In this document: positions 1 through 8,595 of the stretch, in pieces
Numbering within the stretch: the first letter of the stretch is position 1
Layout: every line of letters starts with the position of its first letter
From: Propionibacteriaceae bacterium
GTDB lineage: Bacteria > Actinomycetota > Actinomycetes > Propionibacteriales > Propionibacteriaceae
Length of the DNA stretch: 64,000 bases
Reading direction: 5' to 3'
Assembly: GCA_031266665.1 (NCBI GenBank)
Contig: JAISAO010000035.1
Coordinates: 23,650 to 87,649 of the forward strand
Translations under genes and position numbers: made by a program
Notes under the pieces: generated by a model
What the model was told of the DNA's origin: nothing
Database searches by the model: none
Seen by the model: only the letters and a program-made list of their open reading frames with translations

Positions 1-606
1 GCCATGGCCGCCATCGCCGCCTTGAGCCAGGCCGGCGTGGTCGCCGCCATCGGCCACACCGAGGCCGACCGGGCCACCACGGCCGCCGCCATCGCCGCCG
101 GGGCCCGTGGGGCGACCCATCTGTTCAACGCCATGCCGGAACTGGCCCACCGCGCCCCGGGGCCGGTCCTGGCCCTGCTGAGCGACCCCCGGGTGGTCTG
201 CGAGTTGATCTTGGACGGCCACCACGTCGACCCCGAGCTGGCGCTGGCGACGCTGCGGCTGCTGGGCCGCCGGGCGGTCCTGGTGACCGACGCCATGGCC
301 GCCGCCGGCCTGGGGGACGGGGCCTACCAGTTGGGCGGGCTGCCGGTGACGGTCCGCCACGGGGTGGCCCGGCTGACGGACGACCCCGGCCACGCCATCG
401 CCGGCTCCACCATCCGCCTGGCCGACGCCGTGGCTCTGGCCGTGGCCGGCGGCCTGCCGCTGGCCCGCGCGGTGGCGGCGGCCACCCGCCAGCCAGCCGA
501 CCATTTGGGGCTGACCACGGTCGGGCGGATCGCCGTCGGCCAGCCGGCCGAGTTGGTGGAGTTCGACTGGGAGGGCCGCTTCCGCCGCGTCCTCCGATTC
601 GACTAG
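1..606 (+). CDS. nagA: N-acetylglucosamine-6-phosphate deacetylase, C-terminal part
   Basis: Removes the acetyl group from N-acetylglucosamine-6-phosphate in the cytoplasm, giving glucosamine-6-phosphate and acetate, the first committed step of amino-sugar breakdown. The reading frame is open to the left window edge, so only about the last 200 residues are present. Visible family motifs are GHTEA, the metal-site ATHLFNAM block, ELILDGHHV, LVTDAMAAAG (the catalytic Asp lies here) and the late AGS turn. It is followed by a hairpin and then a ROK regulator and a sugar importer, which fits import and use of N-acetylglucosamine or chitobiose. The true start lies outside the window. Assignment is firm. 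Confidence 0.93.
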   Translation, partial: AMAAIAALSQAGVVAAIGHTEADRATTAAAIAAGARGATHLFNAMPELAHRAPGPVLALLSDPRVVCELILDGHHVDPELALATLRLLGRRAVLVTDAMAAAGLGDGAYQLGGLPVTVRHGVARLTDDPGHAIAGSTIRLADAVALAVAGGLPLARAVAAATRQPADHLGLTTVGRIAVGQPAELVEFDWEGRFRRVLRFD

Positions 607-607
607 C

Positions 608-632
608 CCGCCTCGACCCGCCGTCGGGGCGG
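608..632 (+). terminator. Hairpin after nagA
   Basis: A 10-base-pair stem (one G-T pair) with a 5-base loop begins two bases after the nagA stop. There is no T-run, as is common in actinobacteria. Probable intrinsic terminator separating nagA from the ROK gene. Confidence 0.5.
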
Positions 633-678
633 CCGGTAACGAGTTGGTCTCTTTTAGGGGGAGGGGGCTTGACCGCTA

Positions 679-700
679 GTAGTTCGTAAGGTTAACTAAC
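679..700. promoter_or_regulatory. Candidate operator upstream of the ROK gene
   Basis: TAGTT (680-684) and AACTA (694-698) form an inverted repeat around a 9-base spacer, ending just before the ROK start codon. A possible -10 (TTAACT, 692-697) lies inside it, 7 bases before the ATG, so a bound repressor would block a leaderless promoter. Autoregulation by the ROK protein is an inference from position. Confidence 0.4.
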
Positions 701-704
701 AAAC

Positions 705-1838
705 ATGTCGACGAGGGTGTCCGGGCGTTACCCCACTTCCCGCTCCCGCCGTCTGGTCCGCCCCGAGGACGGCCGGCGGCACAACGTCGAGTTCGTCCTG
801 CAGAGCGTCTACGACTCCCCCGGGCTGACCCGGGCCGATCTGGCCCGCCAGACCGGGCTGACCCGGGTGACCATCTCCGAACTAGTGGCCCAACTGCTGG
901 CCGACGGCCTGATCGCCGAGGCCGGGCCGAACCAACAGGTCCGCCCGGGCAAGCCCGGCACCCGCCTCGACCCGGTGCCCGAGGCGCGCGACATCCTGGC
1001 CCTCGACCTGTCCAACCAGTCCACCCTGCGCGGCGCCGTGCTCGACCTGCGGGGTCGTGTCCTGGAGCGCCGCCAACAGCCCCTGGACAAGGCCCAGGGT
1101 CCGGCCGCCCTGGCCCGGGTGACGGCCCTGGCCCACGACCTGGCGGCCGCCGCCAAACACCTGGTGGTCGGCCTGGGCGTCGGCTCCCCCGGCCTGATCG
1201 CCGCCGACGGCCGGATCTTGGCCGCCACCAGCCTGGGCTGGAGCGACTTCGAGTTGGCGGGGCCGCTGGAGGCCGCGCTGGGCTGCCCGGTCGAGGTCTG
1301 CAACGACGCCAACCTGGCGGCCGTGGCCGAGCGCCGCTTCGCCCAGGGCCACGACAACCTGCTGCGGGTCCAGATCGCCACCGGCGTCGGCGCCGCCCTG
1401 CTGGTGGGCGGCGATCCCGTGCTGGGCGAGCACAGCGCCGCCGGCGAGATCGGCCACGTCGTGGTCGAGCCCGACGGGGTGGACTGCCTGTGCGGCAAGC
1501 GGGGCTGCCTGGAGACCTGGCTGGCGGTGCCGCCGCTGACCGCCCGCCTGGCCGCCGCCCCCGGACGCCGCGATCAGGTTCTGGCCCAGGCCGGCCGCCA
1601 CCTGGGCCAGGTGCTGGCCCCGATCGTCTCCGCCCTCGACCTCAGCCAGGTCGTCCTGGGCGGGCCGGCCGACCTGATCGCCGGGCCGCTGCTGGAGGCC
1701 AGCCAGCGCCTGGTGGGCGACCACACCCGGGTCGACTTCCGCGCCCCGGTCACCCTCAGCCACTCCACTTTGGGCGACGACGCCGTTCTGCTCGGCGCCG
1801 CCGCCCACGTCCTGCGACGCCGCCTGGGCGTCCAATGA
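705..1838 (+). CDS. ROK family transcriptional regulator
   Basis: A 377-residue NagC/XylR-type regulator. Residues about 25-85 form a winged helix-turn-helix (GLTRADLARQTGLTRVTISE is the recognition region). The rest is a ROK sugar-kinase-like effector domain with the ROK signature around the EIGH motif and the zinc-binding CLCGKRGCLE Cys cluster, so it is a full ROK protein. The start was chosen at the ATG 7 bases after a -10-like element; no convincing ribosome binding site precedes it, which suggests a leaderless transcript. Lying between nagA and an ABC importer, it most likely senses an amino sugar or its phosphate and controls these genes. The exact ligand cannot be read from sequence. 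Confidence 0.85.
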   Translation: MSTRVSGRYPTSRSRRLVRPEDGRRHNVEFVLQSVYDSPGLTRADLARQTGLTRVTISELVAQLLADGLIAEAGPNQQVRPGKPGTRLDPVPEARDILALDLSNQSTLRGAVLDLRGRVLERRQQPLDKAQGPAALARVTALAHDLAAAAKHLVVGLGVGSPGLIAADGRILAATSLGWSDFELAGPLEAALGCPVEVCNDANLAAVAERRFAQGHDNLLRVQIATGVGAALLVGGDPVLGEHSAAGEIGHVVVEPDGVDCLCGKRGCLETWLAVPPLTARLAAAPGRRDQVLAQAGRHLGQVLAPIVSALDLSQVVLGGPADLIAGPLLEASQRLVGDHTRVDFRAPVTLSHSTLGDDAVLLGAAAHVLRRRLGVQ

Positions 1839-1864
1839 CCGAAAAACCAAGAAAGGAACACTCC

Positions 1865-3199
1865 ATGAAACGACCCATCCTCGGCCTAGCGGCCGTGGCT
1901 CTGGCCGCCTCCCTGGCGCTGACCGGCTGCGGCGGCGACGACCAGTCGACCACGGGCGGCGACGAGACGACCGAAGCCCCGGCCGGCCAGAACATCACCT
2001 TGTGGCTGGCCGGCGGCGACACGCCGGACGCGCTGCGCGACTACCTCAAGACTGAGTACAACGCCCGCACCGGTGGCACCTTGACCATCGAGGAGCAGTC
2101 CTGGGGCGACCTCACGACCAAGTTGACGGCCGTCCTGCCGGACGCCAACAACACGCCCGACGTGGTTGAGATCGGCAACACCCAGGCCCCGTCCTTCACC
2201 AACTTCGGGGCCTTCGCCGACATCTCCGACATGTACCAGGAGTTGGGCGGCTCCAAGTTGCTGCAGAGCTTCGTCGACGTCGGCGCGGTCGACGGCAAGA
2301 ACTACGCCCTGCCCTATTACTTCGGCTCGCGCTACGTGTTCTACCGCAAGGACATCTACGCCGCCGCCGGGGTGACGGTGCCGCAGACGCTGGACGAGTT
2401 CAACGCCACCGTGGCCCAGATCACCGCGACCAACCCGAACGGTATCGAAGACTTCTCCGGCTTCTTCATCGGCGGCCAGGACTGGCGCAACGGCATCTCC
2501 TGGATCTTCGCCAACGGCGGCGAGTTGGCCGTCTACGAGGACGGCCAGTGGACCTCCACCTTGTCCGACCCGAACACCATCAAGGGCCTGACCCAGTTGC
2601 AGCAGATCCAGCTCAACGCCTCCAAGGCCCCCTCGACGGCCAAGGACGAGTCGCCCTGGCTCTACATCAACGACTCCGACGTCGCCACCGACGACAACAC
2701 CACCACCTCCCTGGCGGCCGCCACCATCATGGCCCCGGGTTGGGCCCACTGGTCGATCGGCGATCTGGTGGACGAGGCCCGGGTGTGGAACCCAGACGTC
2801 TTCGGCGTCTTCGCCCTGCCGGGCAACGACGGCAAGCCGGCCCCGGTCTTCGCCGGCGGCTCCGACATCGCCATCTCGGCCACCTCTAAGAACCAAGAGG
2901 GGGCGCGCGAGCTGATGCGGATCATCTTCTCGGCCGAGTACCAGGAGCTGCTGGGGGCCAACGGCCTCGGCCCGGCCAATAGCGACTACGTCTCGTCCCT
3001 GGGCGACGACGAGTTCGCCCAGGCCCTGATCGAGTCGGCCTCGAACTCCAAGCTGACCCCGGCCGCCCCCGGCTGGGCGGCGGTCGAGAACTCCGGCCAG
3101 TTGGAGGAGTTCTTCTCCAAGCTGTCCACCGGCGGCGACATCACCGCCTTGGCGGCCGAGTACGACGCCATTCTGACACCGCTGCTGAACAGCCAGTAA
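1865..3199 (+). CDS. ABC transporter sugar-binding lipoprotein (amino-sugar type)
   Basis: Family 1 extracellular solute-binding protein, 444 residues. It has a lipoprotein signal: a basic start, a hydrophobic stretch and the lipobox LTGC, with the acylated Cys at residue 22, followed by a Gly/Asp/Thr linker. The mature part begins ITLWLAGGDTPDALRDYL and resembles DasA/NgcE-like chitobiose or N-acetylglucosamine binders. The start at ATG is preceded by GAAAGGA (1851-1857). An open frame extends far upstream but overlaps the ROK gene and is not used. The gene sits 26 bases after the ROK gene and is followed by a strong hairpin and two permeases. Substrate is inferred from nagA and ROK context, not proven. 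Confidence 0.85.
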   Translation: MKRPILGLAAVALAASLALTGCGGDDQSTTGGDETTEAPAGQNITLWLAGGDTPDALRDYLKTEYNARTGGTLTIEEQSWGDLTTKLTAVLPDANNTPDVVEIGNTQAPSFTNFGAFADISDMYQELGGSKLLQSFVDVGAVDGKNYALPYYFGSRYVFYRKDIYAAAGVTVPQTLDEFNATVAQITATNPNGIEDFSGFFIGGQDWRNGISWIFANGGELAVYEDGQWTSTLSDPNTIKGLTQLQQIQLNASKAPSTAKDESPWLYINDSDVATDDNTTTSLAAATIMAPGWAHWSIGDLVDEARVWNPDVFGVFALPGNDGKPAPVFAGGSDIAISATSKNQEGARELMRIIFSAEYQELLGANGLGPANSDYVSSLGDDEFAQALIESASNSKLTPAAPGWAAVENSGQLEEFFSKLSTGGDITALAAEYDAILTPLLNSQ

Positions 3200-3211
3200 A
3201 ATAACCTTGTC

Positions 3212-3256
3212 GGCCCCGCCGGCCGGTCGCGCCCAGCGCCTCCGGCCGGCGGGGCC
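3212..3256 (+). terminator. Hairpin between binding-protein and permease genes
   Basis: A perfect 15-base-pair GC stem (3212-3226 with 3242-3256) and a 15-base loop lie just after the binding-protein stop, before the permease ribosome site. Likely a partial terminator or mRNA-stabilising element that lets the binding protein be made in excess over the permeases. Confidence 0.65.
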
Positions 3257-3277
3257 GCCTGACAGAGAGGGCAGCCC

Positions 3278-4213
3278 ATGTCGCACGCCGCCGCCGTCGC
3301 GCCGGCCGAATCGCCGCCTGTCAAACGACGCCGCTTCCACCTCACCCCTTACAGCCTGCTGTTCCCAGCCGTGGCCATCTTGTTGGCCGCCCTGGCCTAC
3401 CCGGTGGGCTGGCAGATCTTCGCCTCCGTGCATCGCTACGGCCGGGCCCAGCAATTCGGCCAGCCGGCCGAGTTCATCGGCGCCGCCAATTACTTGGCGC
3501 TGGTGCGCGACCCGGCCATCTGGTCGGTGGTGGTCCGCTCGATCGGCTTCTGCCTGGTCAACGCCGTCCTGACGGTCCTGATCGGGGTCGGCCTGGCCGT
3601 CTTGATGAACGCCGCCGCCAAGGCCTGCCGCTTGATCCTCCAGATCGGCCTGCTGCTGGCCTGGGCCATGCCGGTGGTGGCGGCCATGACAGTGTGGAAC
3701 TGGCTCTTCCAGTGGCACACCGGCGTCGTCAACCAGGTCTTGACCCAGCTGGGCTTCAGCTTCCACAACCACAACTGGCTGGAGTCGCCGCTCAGCTTCT
3801 ACGCCGTGGCCACCATCATCGTGGTCTGGATGTCGGTCCCCTTCGTGGCCTTCTCCGTCTTCGCCGGCCTGACCCAGATCTCGCCCGAGGTGACCGAGGC
3901 CGCCCAGTTGGACGGGGCCAGCGGCTGGCGCCGCTTCACCCACATCGTGATGCCCATGATCCGGCCGGTCTTGATGATCGTGCTGCTGCTCCAGATCATC
4001 TGGGACCTGCGGGTCTTCACCCAGATCAAGCTGCTCCAAGACGCCGGCGCCCCGCTGTCCGAGACCGACCTGCTGGGCACCTACATCTATCGCGTCAGCA
4101 CCGGCGTGTCCGACTTCGGCCTGGCCGCCGCCATGAGCGTCTTCGTGTTGCTGTTGACCTTGATCCTGTCCGCCCCCTACGTCCGCTCCCTGATGAAGGA
4201 GGAGTCGCTATGA
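3278..4213 (+). CDS. ABC sugar transporter permease, MalF type
   Basis: A 311-residue inner-membrane permease with about six transmembrane segments, the first at residues about 27-50 (SLLFPAVAILLAALAYPVGW). The cytoplasmic EAA loop that contacts the ATPase is visible as TEAAQLDGASGWRRFTHIVM near residue 210. It has the longer N-terminus of the MalF-like subunit. The start ATG is preceded by AGAGAGGG. It overlaps the next permease by ATGA, so the two are translationally coupled. Together with the upstream lipoprotein it forms an importer; no ATPase gene is nearby, so it probably uses a shared MsiK/UgpC-type ATPase coded elsewhere. Confidence 0.88.
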   Translation: MSHAAAVAPAESPPVKRRRFHLTPYSLLFPAVAILLAALAYPVGWQIFASVHRYGRAQQFGQPAEFIGAANYLALVRDPAIWSVVVRSIGFCLVNAVLTVLIGVGLAVLMNAAAKACRLILQIGLLLAWAMPVVAAMTVWNWLFQWHTGVVNQVLTQLGFSFHNHNWLESPLSFYAVATIIVVWMSVPFVAFSVFAGLTQISPEVTEAAQLDGASGWRRFTHIVMPMIRPVLMIVLLLQIIWDLRVFTQIKLLQDAGAPLSETDLLGTYIYRVSTGVSDFGLAAAMSVFVLLLTLILSAPYVRSLMKEESL

Positions 4214-5049
4214 GCCGGCTCAAGCCCGGCCGGATCGTGGCCAGCCTGGCCGCCGTGGTGGTGGCCCTGGTGTGGGCCTTTCCGGTCTACTGGATGGTCA
4301 ACTCGGCCCTGCTGCCCAACACCGTCCTGACCTCGTCAACCCCCCGCTTCCTGCCCTTCGGCGGCTCGTTGAAGAACTTCCGGGCGGTCTGGGACGGCGG
4401 CACCTTCCTACCGGCCCTGCGCACCAGCCTGATCGTCACCTTGACGGCGGTCCTGTGCTGCCTGCTGTTCGCCTTCTGCGCCGCCCTGGCCATCTCCCGC
4501 TTCCGTTTCCGGGGACGGACCAGTTTCGTCCTGGCCGTCTTGTTCATCCAGATGCTGCCGGCCGAGGGCCTGTTCATCGCCCAGTACAAGATGATGTCCC
4601 AGGTCGGATTGACCGATCACGCGCTCGGCCTGGCCAGCCTCTACGCCGCCGCCGTCGTGCCCTTCACCGTTTGGATGTTGCGCGGCTTCGTCGCCGGGGT
4701 GCCGGCCGATCTGGAGGAGGCCGCCATGGTGGACGGCGCATCGCGCACCGGGGCCTTCTTCCGCATAACCTTCCCGTTGCTGGCCCCCGGCCTGGTGGCC
4801 TCTGGGGTCTACGCCTTCCTGCAGGCCTGGAACGAGTTCACCATCGCTTTGGTCATCATGCCCAGCGCCGCCGCCCAGACCCTGCCCTTGTGGCTGCGCG
4901 GCTTCATCCAGCAGTCCAGCACCCGGGCGGTCGACTGGGGCCAGGTGATGGCCGCCAGCACCTTGGTGGCCCTGCCGGTGATCGTCTTCTTCTTGCTGGT
5001 CCAGGGCCGCTTGACCTCCGGGTTGGTGGCCGGGGCGGTCAAAGGCTGA
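4210..5049 (+). CDS. ABC sugar transporter permease, MalG type
   Basis: A 279-residue permease, the second half of the membrane pore. Hydrophobic segments start at residue 10 and continue to the C-terminus. The EAA motif reads EEAAMVDGASRTGAFFRITF near residue 170, the site that docks the ATPase. The ATG overlaps the stop of the previous permease by four bases. The C-terminus (VQGRLTSGLVAGAVKG) is typical of MalG-like subunits. It is the last gene of the importer operon; the next 240 bases hold only short repeats before mdh. Specificity is inferred from nagA and ROK neighbours. Confidence 0.88.
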   Translation: MSRLKPGRIVASLAAVVVALVWAFPVYWMVNSALLPNTVLTSSTPRFLPFGGSLKNFRAVWDGGTFLPALRTSLIVTLTAVLCCLLFAFCAALAISRFRFRGRTSFVLAVLFIQMLPAEGLFIAQYKMMSQVGLTDHALGLASLYAAAVVPFTVWMLRGFVAGVPADLEEAAMVDGASRTGAFFRITFPLLAPGLVASGVYAFLQAWNEFTIALVIMPSAAAQTLPLWLRGFIQQSSTRAVDWGQVMAASTLVALPVIVFFLLVQGRLTSGLVAGAVKG

Positions 5050-5290
5050 CCCGGGGACCCGGGCCGGCGCCAGGTTCGATCATCACGTCCCCGCCAAACG
5101 ACGCCGGCGGCGGAGGGCTAGAGGCGCCGTTTCCAGGCGACGGCCGTGGTTCGGCCGAAGCCGCTCCCGAGCGGGCAACCGTCCCTGGGCTGGGAACCGT
5201 CTCTGAGAGGGGCGGGAGGGCCGCCGAGGGGCGGGAGATGCGCTAACGTGGCAGGGCACAAGGACCAAGCCAAAGAAGGAGTTCCCGCCC

Positions 5291-6280
5291 ATGTCCCCAA
5301 CCCCAGTCAAGGTGGCCGTCACCGGGGCCGCCGGCCAGATCGGCTACAGCCTGCTGTTCCGCCTGGCCTCGGGCCAGCTATTCGGCCCCGACACCCCGAT
5401 CGAGCTGCGCCTGCTCGAGATCACGCCGGCCCTCAAAACCCTCGAGGGCGTGGTCATGGAGCTGGACGACTGCGCCTTCGAGACCTTGGCGGCGGTCGAG
5501 ATCGGCGACGACCCGCGCCAGATCTTCGACGGCGCCAGCCTGGCCCTGCTGGTGGGCTCTAGGCCGCGCACCGCCGGCATGGAGCGCAGCGACCTGTTGA
5601 GCGCCAACGGGGCCATCTTCACGGCCCAGGGCCAGGCCCTGAACGCGGTCGCCGCCTCCGACATCAGGGTGGTCGTGACCGGCAACCCGGCCAACACCAA
5701 CGCCCTGATCTGTCTCAGCAACGCCCCCGACATCCCCGCCGACCGCTTCTCGTCCCTGATGCGGCTGGACCACAACCGGGCCGTCCACCAACTGGCCGCC
5801 AAGGTCGGCCGGCCGGTGTCGGCCGTCAAGCGGATGACCATCTGGGGCAACCACTCCACCAGCCAGTACCCCGACATCTTCCACGCCCAGGTGGACGGCC
5901 GCCCGGCGGCCCAGACGGTCGACGACCAGGCCTGGCTGGAGCAGGACTTCATCCCCACCGTGGCCAAGCGCGGCGCCGCCGTCATCGCCGCCCGGGGCTC
6001 GTCCTCGGCCGCCTCGGCCGCCAACGCCACCTTGGAGCACGCCCGGGACTGGCTCTTCGGCACCCCGGCCGACGACTGGGTGTCGATGGCTGTCCGCTCC
6101 GACGGCTCCTACGGCGTGGCCGAGGGCATCGTCTCGGGCTTCCCCGTGACCTGCGCCGCCGGCTCCCACCAGATCGTCCCCGGCCTCGACCTCGACCCCT
6201 TCTCCCGGTCCAAGATCGACGCCAGTGTGGCCGAACTGTTGGACGAGCGGGCCGCCGTCCAACAACTGGGCCTGATCTGA
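5291..6280 (+). CDS. mdh: Malate dehydrogenase (NAD+)
   Basis: Interconverts malate and oxaloacetate with NAD in the cytoplasm, in the TCA cycle or its reductive branch. The 329-residue length is that of the actinobacterial Mdh group. Visible are the Rossmann motif [16 protein letters not shown] near the N-terminus, substrate-binding arginines ([14 protein letters not shown]), [17 protein letters not shown] and the active-site His in [11 protein letters not shown]. The ribosome site AAGGAG (5276-5281) lies ten bases before the ATG. It stands alone with a strong hairpin after it. In Streptomyces mdh sits close to folD and a DUF3017 gene; here that neighbourhood is interrupted by a toxin-antitoxin pair and a dehydrogenase. 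Confidence 0.95.
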   Translation: MSPTPVKVAVTGAAGQIGYSLLFRLASGQLFGPDTPIELRLLEITPALKTLEGVVMELDDCAFETLAAVEIGDDPRQIFDGASLALLVGSRPRTAGMERSDLLSANGAIFTAQGQALNAVAASDIRVVVTGNPANTNALICLSNAPDIPADRFSSLMRLDHNRAVHQLAAKVGRPVSAVKRMTIWGNHSTSQYPDIFHAQVDGRPAAQTVDDQAWLEQDFIPTVAKRGAAVIAARGSSSAASAANATLEHARDWLFGTPADDWVSMAVRSDGSYGVAEGIVSGFPVTCAAGSHQIVPGLDLDPFSRSKIDASVAELLDERAAVQQLGLI

Positions 6281-6306
6281 GACCAGTCCTGACCCGGGCT
6301 TGAGCG

Positions 6307-6349
6307 AGCGGCGGGGCCGTCTCCCTCCAGGGGGGATGGCCCCGCCGCT
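6307..6349 (+). terminator. mdh terminator hairpin
   Basis: A perfect 12-base-pair stem (6307-6318 with 6338-6349) around a 19-base loop, starting 26 bases after the mdh stop, with a short T-containing tail. Probable intrinsic terminator. Confidence 0.7.
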
Positions 6350-6405
6350 GGCGTCTTCAGAGGGTGGCGCCGCCGATGGCGCGGCGGGACATCGCGTCAT
6401 CGACT

Positions 6406-6433
6406 GTCGGCTGTCACCGACGGCCGATATTCT
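6406..6433 (+). promoter_or_regulatory. Promoter and operator of the first toxin-antitoxin pair
   Basis: GTCGG-N6-CCGAC (6406-6421) is an inverted repeat directly before a -10-like TATTCT (6428-6433) that ends 6 bases before the antitoxin ATG. This fits a leaderless, autorepressed toxin-antitoxin promoter; the binding role is inferred. Confidence 0.45.
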
Positions 6434-6439
6434 GGGCCC

Positions 6440-6655
6440 ATGATCAGTCAGACGTTGTTGCGGCAAGTGGGCGAACTGGAACGGTCCGCCCAGGTGGAGT
6501 TAATCGACTTCTTGTACCGAGAGATCGACGGTGAGACGCTGGACGATTCGACCCGGGCGATCTTGGACGAACGCATCGCCGACCTGGAGGCCAATCCAAG
6601 CGAGGGGCGTCCGATGGCTGAGACGTTGGCCGACTTGCGGGCGAAATGGCGGTGA
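6440..6655 (+). CDS. Antitoxin of a RelE/ParE-type module
   Basis: A 71-residue acidic helical protein of the addiction-module component family (TIGR02574-like). Recognisable is the LDERIADLEANPSEGRPM segment that in this family precedes the toxin-binding tail ending in LRAKWR. It would neutralise the toxin encoded next and repress the shared promoter. No canonical ribosome site is seen; the ATG lies 6 bases after a -10-like element. The two genes overlap by ten bases, the usual arrangement for tight antitoxin-toxin coupling. Confidence 0.82.
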   Translation: MISQTLLRQVGELERSAQVELIDFLYREIDGETLDDSTRAILDERIADLEANPSEGRPMAETLADLRAKWR

Positions 6656-6957
6656 AGTATCGGATCGTCGTCCGACCGTTGGCGAAACGTGATCTTGACG
6701 AGGCGGCCGCTTATTTGGCGGACATTGACACGGACCTGGCTCTGCGACTATTCGATGATGTCGAGCGAGCGTCGATCCGGTTGGAGACTTTCCCGTTCGT
6801 GGGCAGAGAGCCTTATCGCGGCGTCCGACGGGTGGCTCTGGACGTGTTCCCGTATCACCTGTACTACCGGGTGACCGACCATGCGGTCCACGTCATCGCG
6901 CTGTTGCACAACCGTCGAGGCCCGGACGTGGTCAGCCGTACTATGACCGGTCGCTGA
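6646..6957 (+). CDS. RelE/ParE superfamily toxin
   Basis: A 103-residue basic protein of the RelE/ParE fold: KYRIVVRPLAKRDLDEAAAYL is the N-terminal strand and helix, VGREPYRGVRRVALDVFPYHLYYR is the core sheet, and VHVIALLHNRR is the last strand. Members either cleave mRNA on ribosomes or poison gyrase; the sequence alone does not settle which, although the YRV..HAVHVIALLHNRR ending is common in the ParE-like branch. It overlaps the antitoxin and ends seven bases before the stop of the convergent alcohol dehydrogenase gene. The pair looks inserted between mdh and folD. Confidence 0.82.
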   Translation: MAVKYRIVVRPLAKRDLDEAAAYLADIDTDLALRLFDDVERASIRLETFPFVGREPYRGVRRVALDVFPYHLYYRVTDHAVHVIALLHNRRGPDVVSRTMTGR

Positions 6958-6964
6958 CGACGAT

Positions 6965-8008
6965 TCAGAGGCTGGCGATGTCGATGACGAAGCGGAAGCG
7001 GACGTCGCCGGCCACCACTCGCTGATAGGCGGCGTCCACCTGGTCGGCGGTGATCAGCTCGATGCGGGGGGCGACGTCGTGGGCGGCGCAGAAGTCCAGC
7101 ATCTGTTGGGTGGCGGCGATGCCGCCGATATTGGAGCCGGTGATCGTCTTGTGGCCGTCGCACAACCCCCTGGTACTGAAGGCTTGTTTCTCGGGGGGCA
7201 GGCCGATGAAGACCAGCTTCCCACCCAGGCGCAGCAGCCCGACGTAGGCGTCGACGTCGATGTTGTTGCTGATGGTGCAGATGATGAGGTCGAAGCGGCC
7301 CTTCAGGTTGGTGAAGGTCTCTGGGTCGGCGGTGGCGTGGTAGTGGTCGGCCCCCAGGGACAAGGCGTCGGCCCGTTTGTTCTCGGAGCGCGACAGGGCG
7401 GTCACCTCGGCCCCCATGGCGTGGGCCAGCTGCACCCCCATGTGCCCCAGGCCGCCCAGCCCGATCACGGCCACCTGTTGGCCCGGCCCGGCGCCGTGGC
7501 GCACCAGCGGGGCGTAGGGGGTGATGCCGGCGCACAGCAGGGGCGCGGCCCGGTCCAGCGGGATGGAGTCGGGCAGGCGCAGGACGTAGCCCTGGCGCAC
7601 CACAATCTGTTGGGAGTAGCCGCCGGCGGTGGGCAAACCGTCGCGGCCGATGTCGTTGTAGGTCCAGACGGCCCGGTCCAGGCAGGCGTTCTCCTCCCCC
7701 AGCCGGCAGTGCTGACAGACCCCGCAGGAGTCGACGAAACAGCCCACCCCGACCCGATCACCAACCCGGTGACGGTCGACCGCCGGGCCGACGGCGCTGA
7801 CCACCCCGGCGATCTCGTGCCCCGGGGTCAACGGGAAGATGGTCCGGCCCCACTCCCCCCGGGCGGTGTGGATGTCGGAGTGGCAGACGCCGGCATATTT
7901 GATGTCGATGACGACCTCGTCCGGCCCGGGGTCGCGCCGGACGATGGTGGCGCGGTGGTAAGCCGCCCCGGCCGAGTCGGTGGCCAGGGCTTTGACGGTT
8001 GAGGGCAT
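6965..8008 (-). CDS. Zinc-dependent NAD(P) alcohol/aldehyde dehydrogenase, YahK/CAD type
   Basis: A 347-residue medium-chain dehydrogenase that reversibly reduces aldehydes to alcohols in the cytoplasm. Catalytic zinc ligands are Cys and His in AGVCHSDIHTARGEW and PGHEIAGVV; the structural zinc site is the four Cys of CGVCQHCRLGEENAC preceded by VGCFVDS. The cofactor loop is GLGGLGHMGVQLAHAMG. It belongs to the cinnamyl-alcohol-dehydrogenase-like group. An AGGAG ribosome site precedes the ATG. A LacI-type operator and a pair of direct repeats lie upstream, so expression is probably controlled by a sugar-responsive repressor. Physiological substrate is unknown. Confidence 0.9.
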   Translation of the reverse strand: MPSTVKALATDSAGAAYHRATIVRRDPGPDEVVIDIKYAGVCHSDIHTARGEWGRTIFPLTPGHEIAGVVSAVGPAVDRHRVGDRVGVGCFVDSCGVCQHCRLGEENACLDRAVWTYNDIGRDGLPTAGGYSQQIVVRQGYVLRLPDSIPLDRAAPLLCAGITPYAPLVRHGAGPGQQVAVIGLGGLGHMGVQLAHAMGAEVTALSRSENKRADALSLGADHYHATADPETFTNLKGRFDLIICTISNNIDVDAYVGLLRLGGKLVFIGLPPEKQAFSTRGLCDGHKTITGSNIGGIAATQQMLDFCAAHDVAPRIELITADQVDAAYQRVVAGDVRFRFVIDIASL

Positions 8009-8064
8009 GTGGATCTCCTAAGACGGGCGGGCGACCGGCCTCGTCGCCGCCCAGTGGTCGTTGC

Positions 8065-8078
8065 TGGAATCGCTTCCA
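8065..8078. promoter_or_regulatory. LacI/GalR-type operator
   Basis: TGGAATCGCTTCCA is a 14-base near-palindrome with central CG, the classic shape of LacI-family operators. It lies 57 bases upstream of the alcohol dehydrogenase start, next to a possible -10 (TATGGT on the minus strand). Regulation is inferred. Confidence 0.6.
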
Positions 8079-8180
8079 CCATACACCCAGGGGTGTCTCG
8101 CCCAACCGTTCCCGGTTCAATAGGTAAACCTGCCGCACATACCATCCACAGCAACAGCTCTCCCCTATCCCGGAGCCCTC

Positions 8181-8228
8181 TGTAACCTTATCCAAGGTTT
8201 TTCGGGCCTTGGATGTAACCTTTTCCAA
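8181..8228 (-). promoter_or_regulatory. Direct repeats and hairpin upstream of the dehydrogenase
   Basis: TGTAACCTTATCCAA (8181-8195) and TGTAACCTTTTCCAA (8214-8228) match at 14 of 15 bases. ATCCAAGG and CCTTGGAT (8190-8197, 8207-8214) also form an 8-base-pair inverted repeat between them, with a T-rich loop. It could be a regulator site for the dehydrogenase or the terminator of the DUF3017 gene, whose stop lies just beside it. Confidence 0.45.
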
Positions 8229-8240
8229 CTTACCGACCGG

Positions 8241-8540
8241 TCACCAGTCCACGGTGGCGATGGCGTCGATCACGATCAGGGCCAGGCCGAGGCCGAGGTA
8301 GAGGGCCACGTCGAGGGCCTTGCCCCGCACCGCCAGGATGCCGGGGGCCGGCAGCGCCCAGCGCAGGAGGCCGCCGACGATCATGGCCGAGCCCAGGAAG
8401 GCCAGGCCGGTCCGCCATTGGCCCAGGGCCACCAGTCCCAGGCCCAGGGCCGCCAGGGCCACCACCACCACCCAGGGCCATTGCCGCCGGGCCGCTCCCA
8501 GAGGGCCCTTCCACTCGGCCAGCGGCCGTCTGTCGCTCAT
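8241..8540 (-). CDS. DUF3017 membrane protein
   Basis: A 99-residue small membrane protein with about three hydrophobic segments (residues 21-41, 45-58 and 78-95), no enzyme motif. DUF3017 proteins are found next to folD in actinobacteria, as here, where it begins 55 bases after the folD stop on the same strand. Its function is unknown; the linkage suggests a conserved but unexplained role near one-carbon metabolism. Identification rests on size, topology and position. Confidence 0.75.
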   Translation of the reverse strand: MSDRRPLAEWKGPLGAARRQWPWVVVVALAALGLGLVALGQWRTGLAFLGSAMIVGGLLRWALPAPGILAVRGKALDVALYLGLGLALIVIDAIATVDW

Positions 8541-8595
8541 GTCCGCTCGGCCGCTTCCGCCCGTTTGACCGGATCGACCGGCGGCCCGCCCCGGG

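Noticed and set aside
1886..4039. A 717-codon minus-strand frame across the first importer
   Set aside because: Runs against three genes with recognised motifs; Gly/Asp/Val/Gln bias typical of antisense frames.
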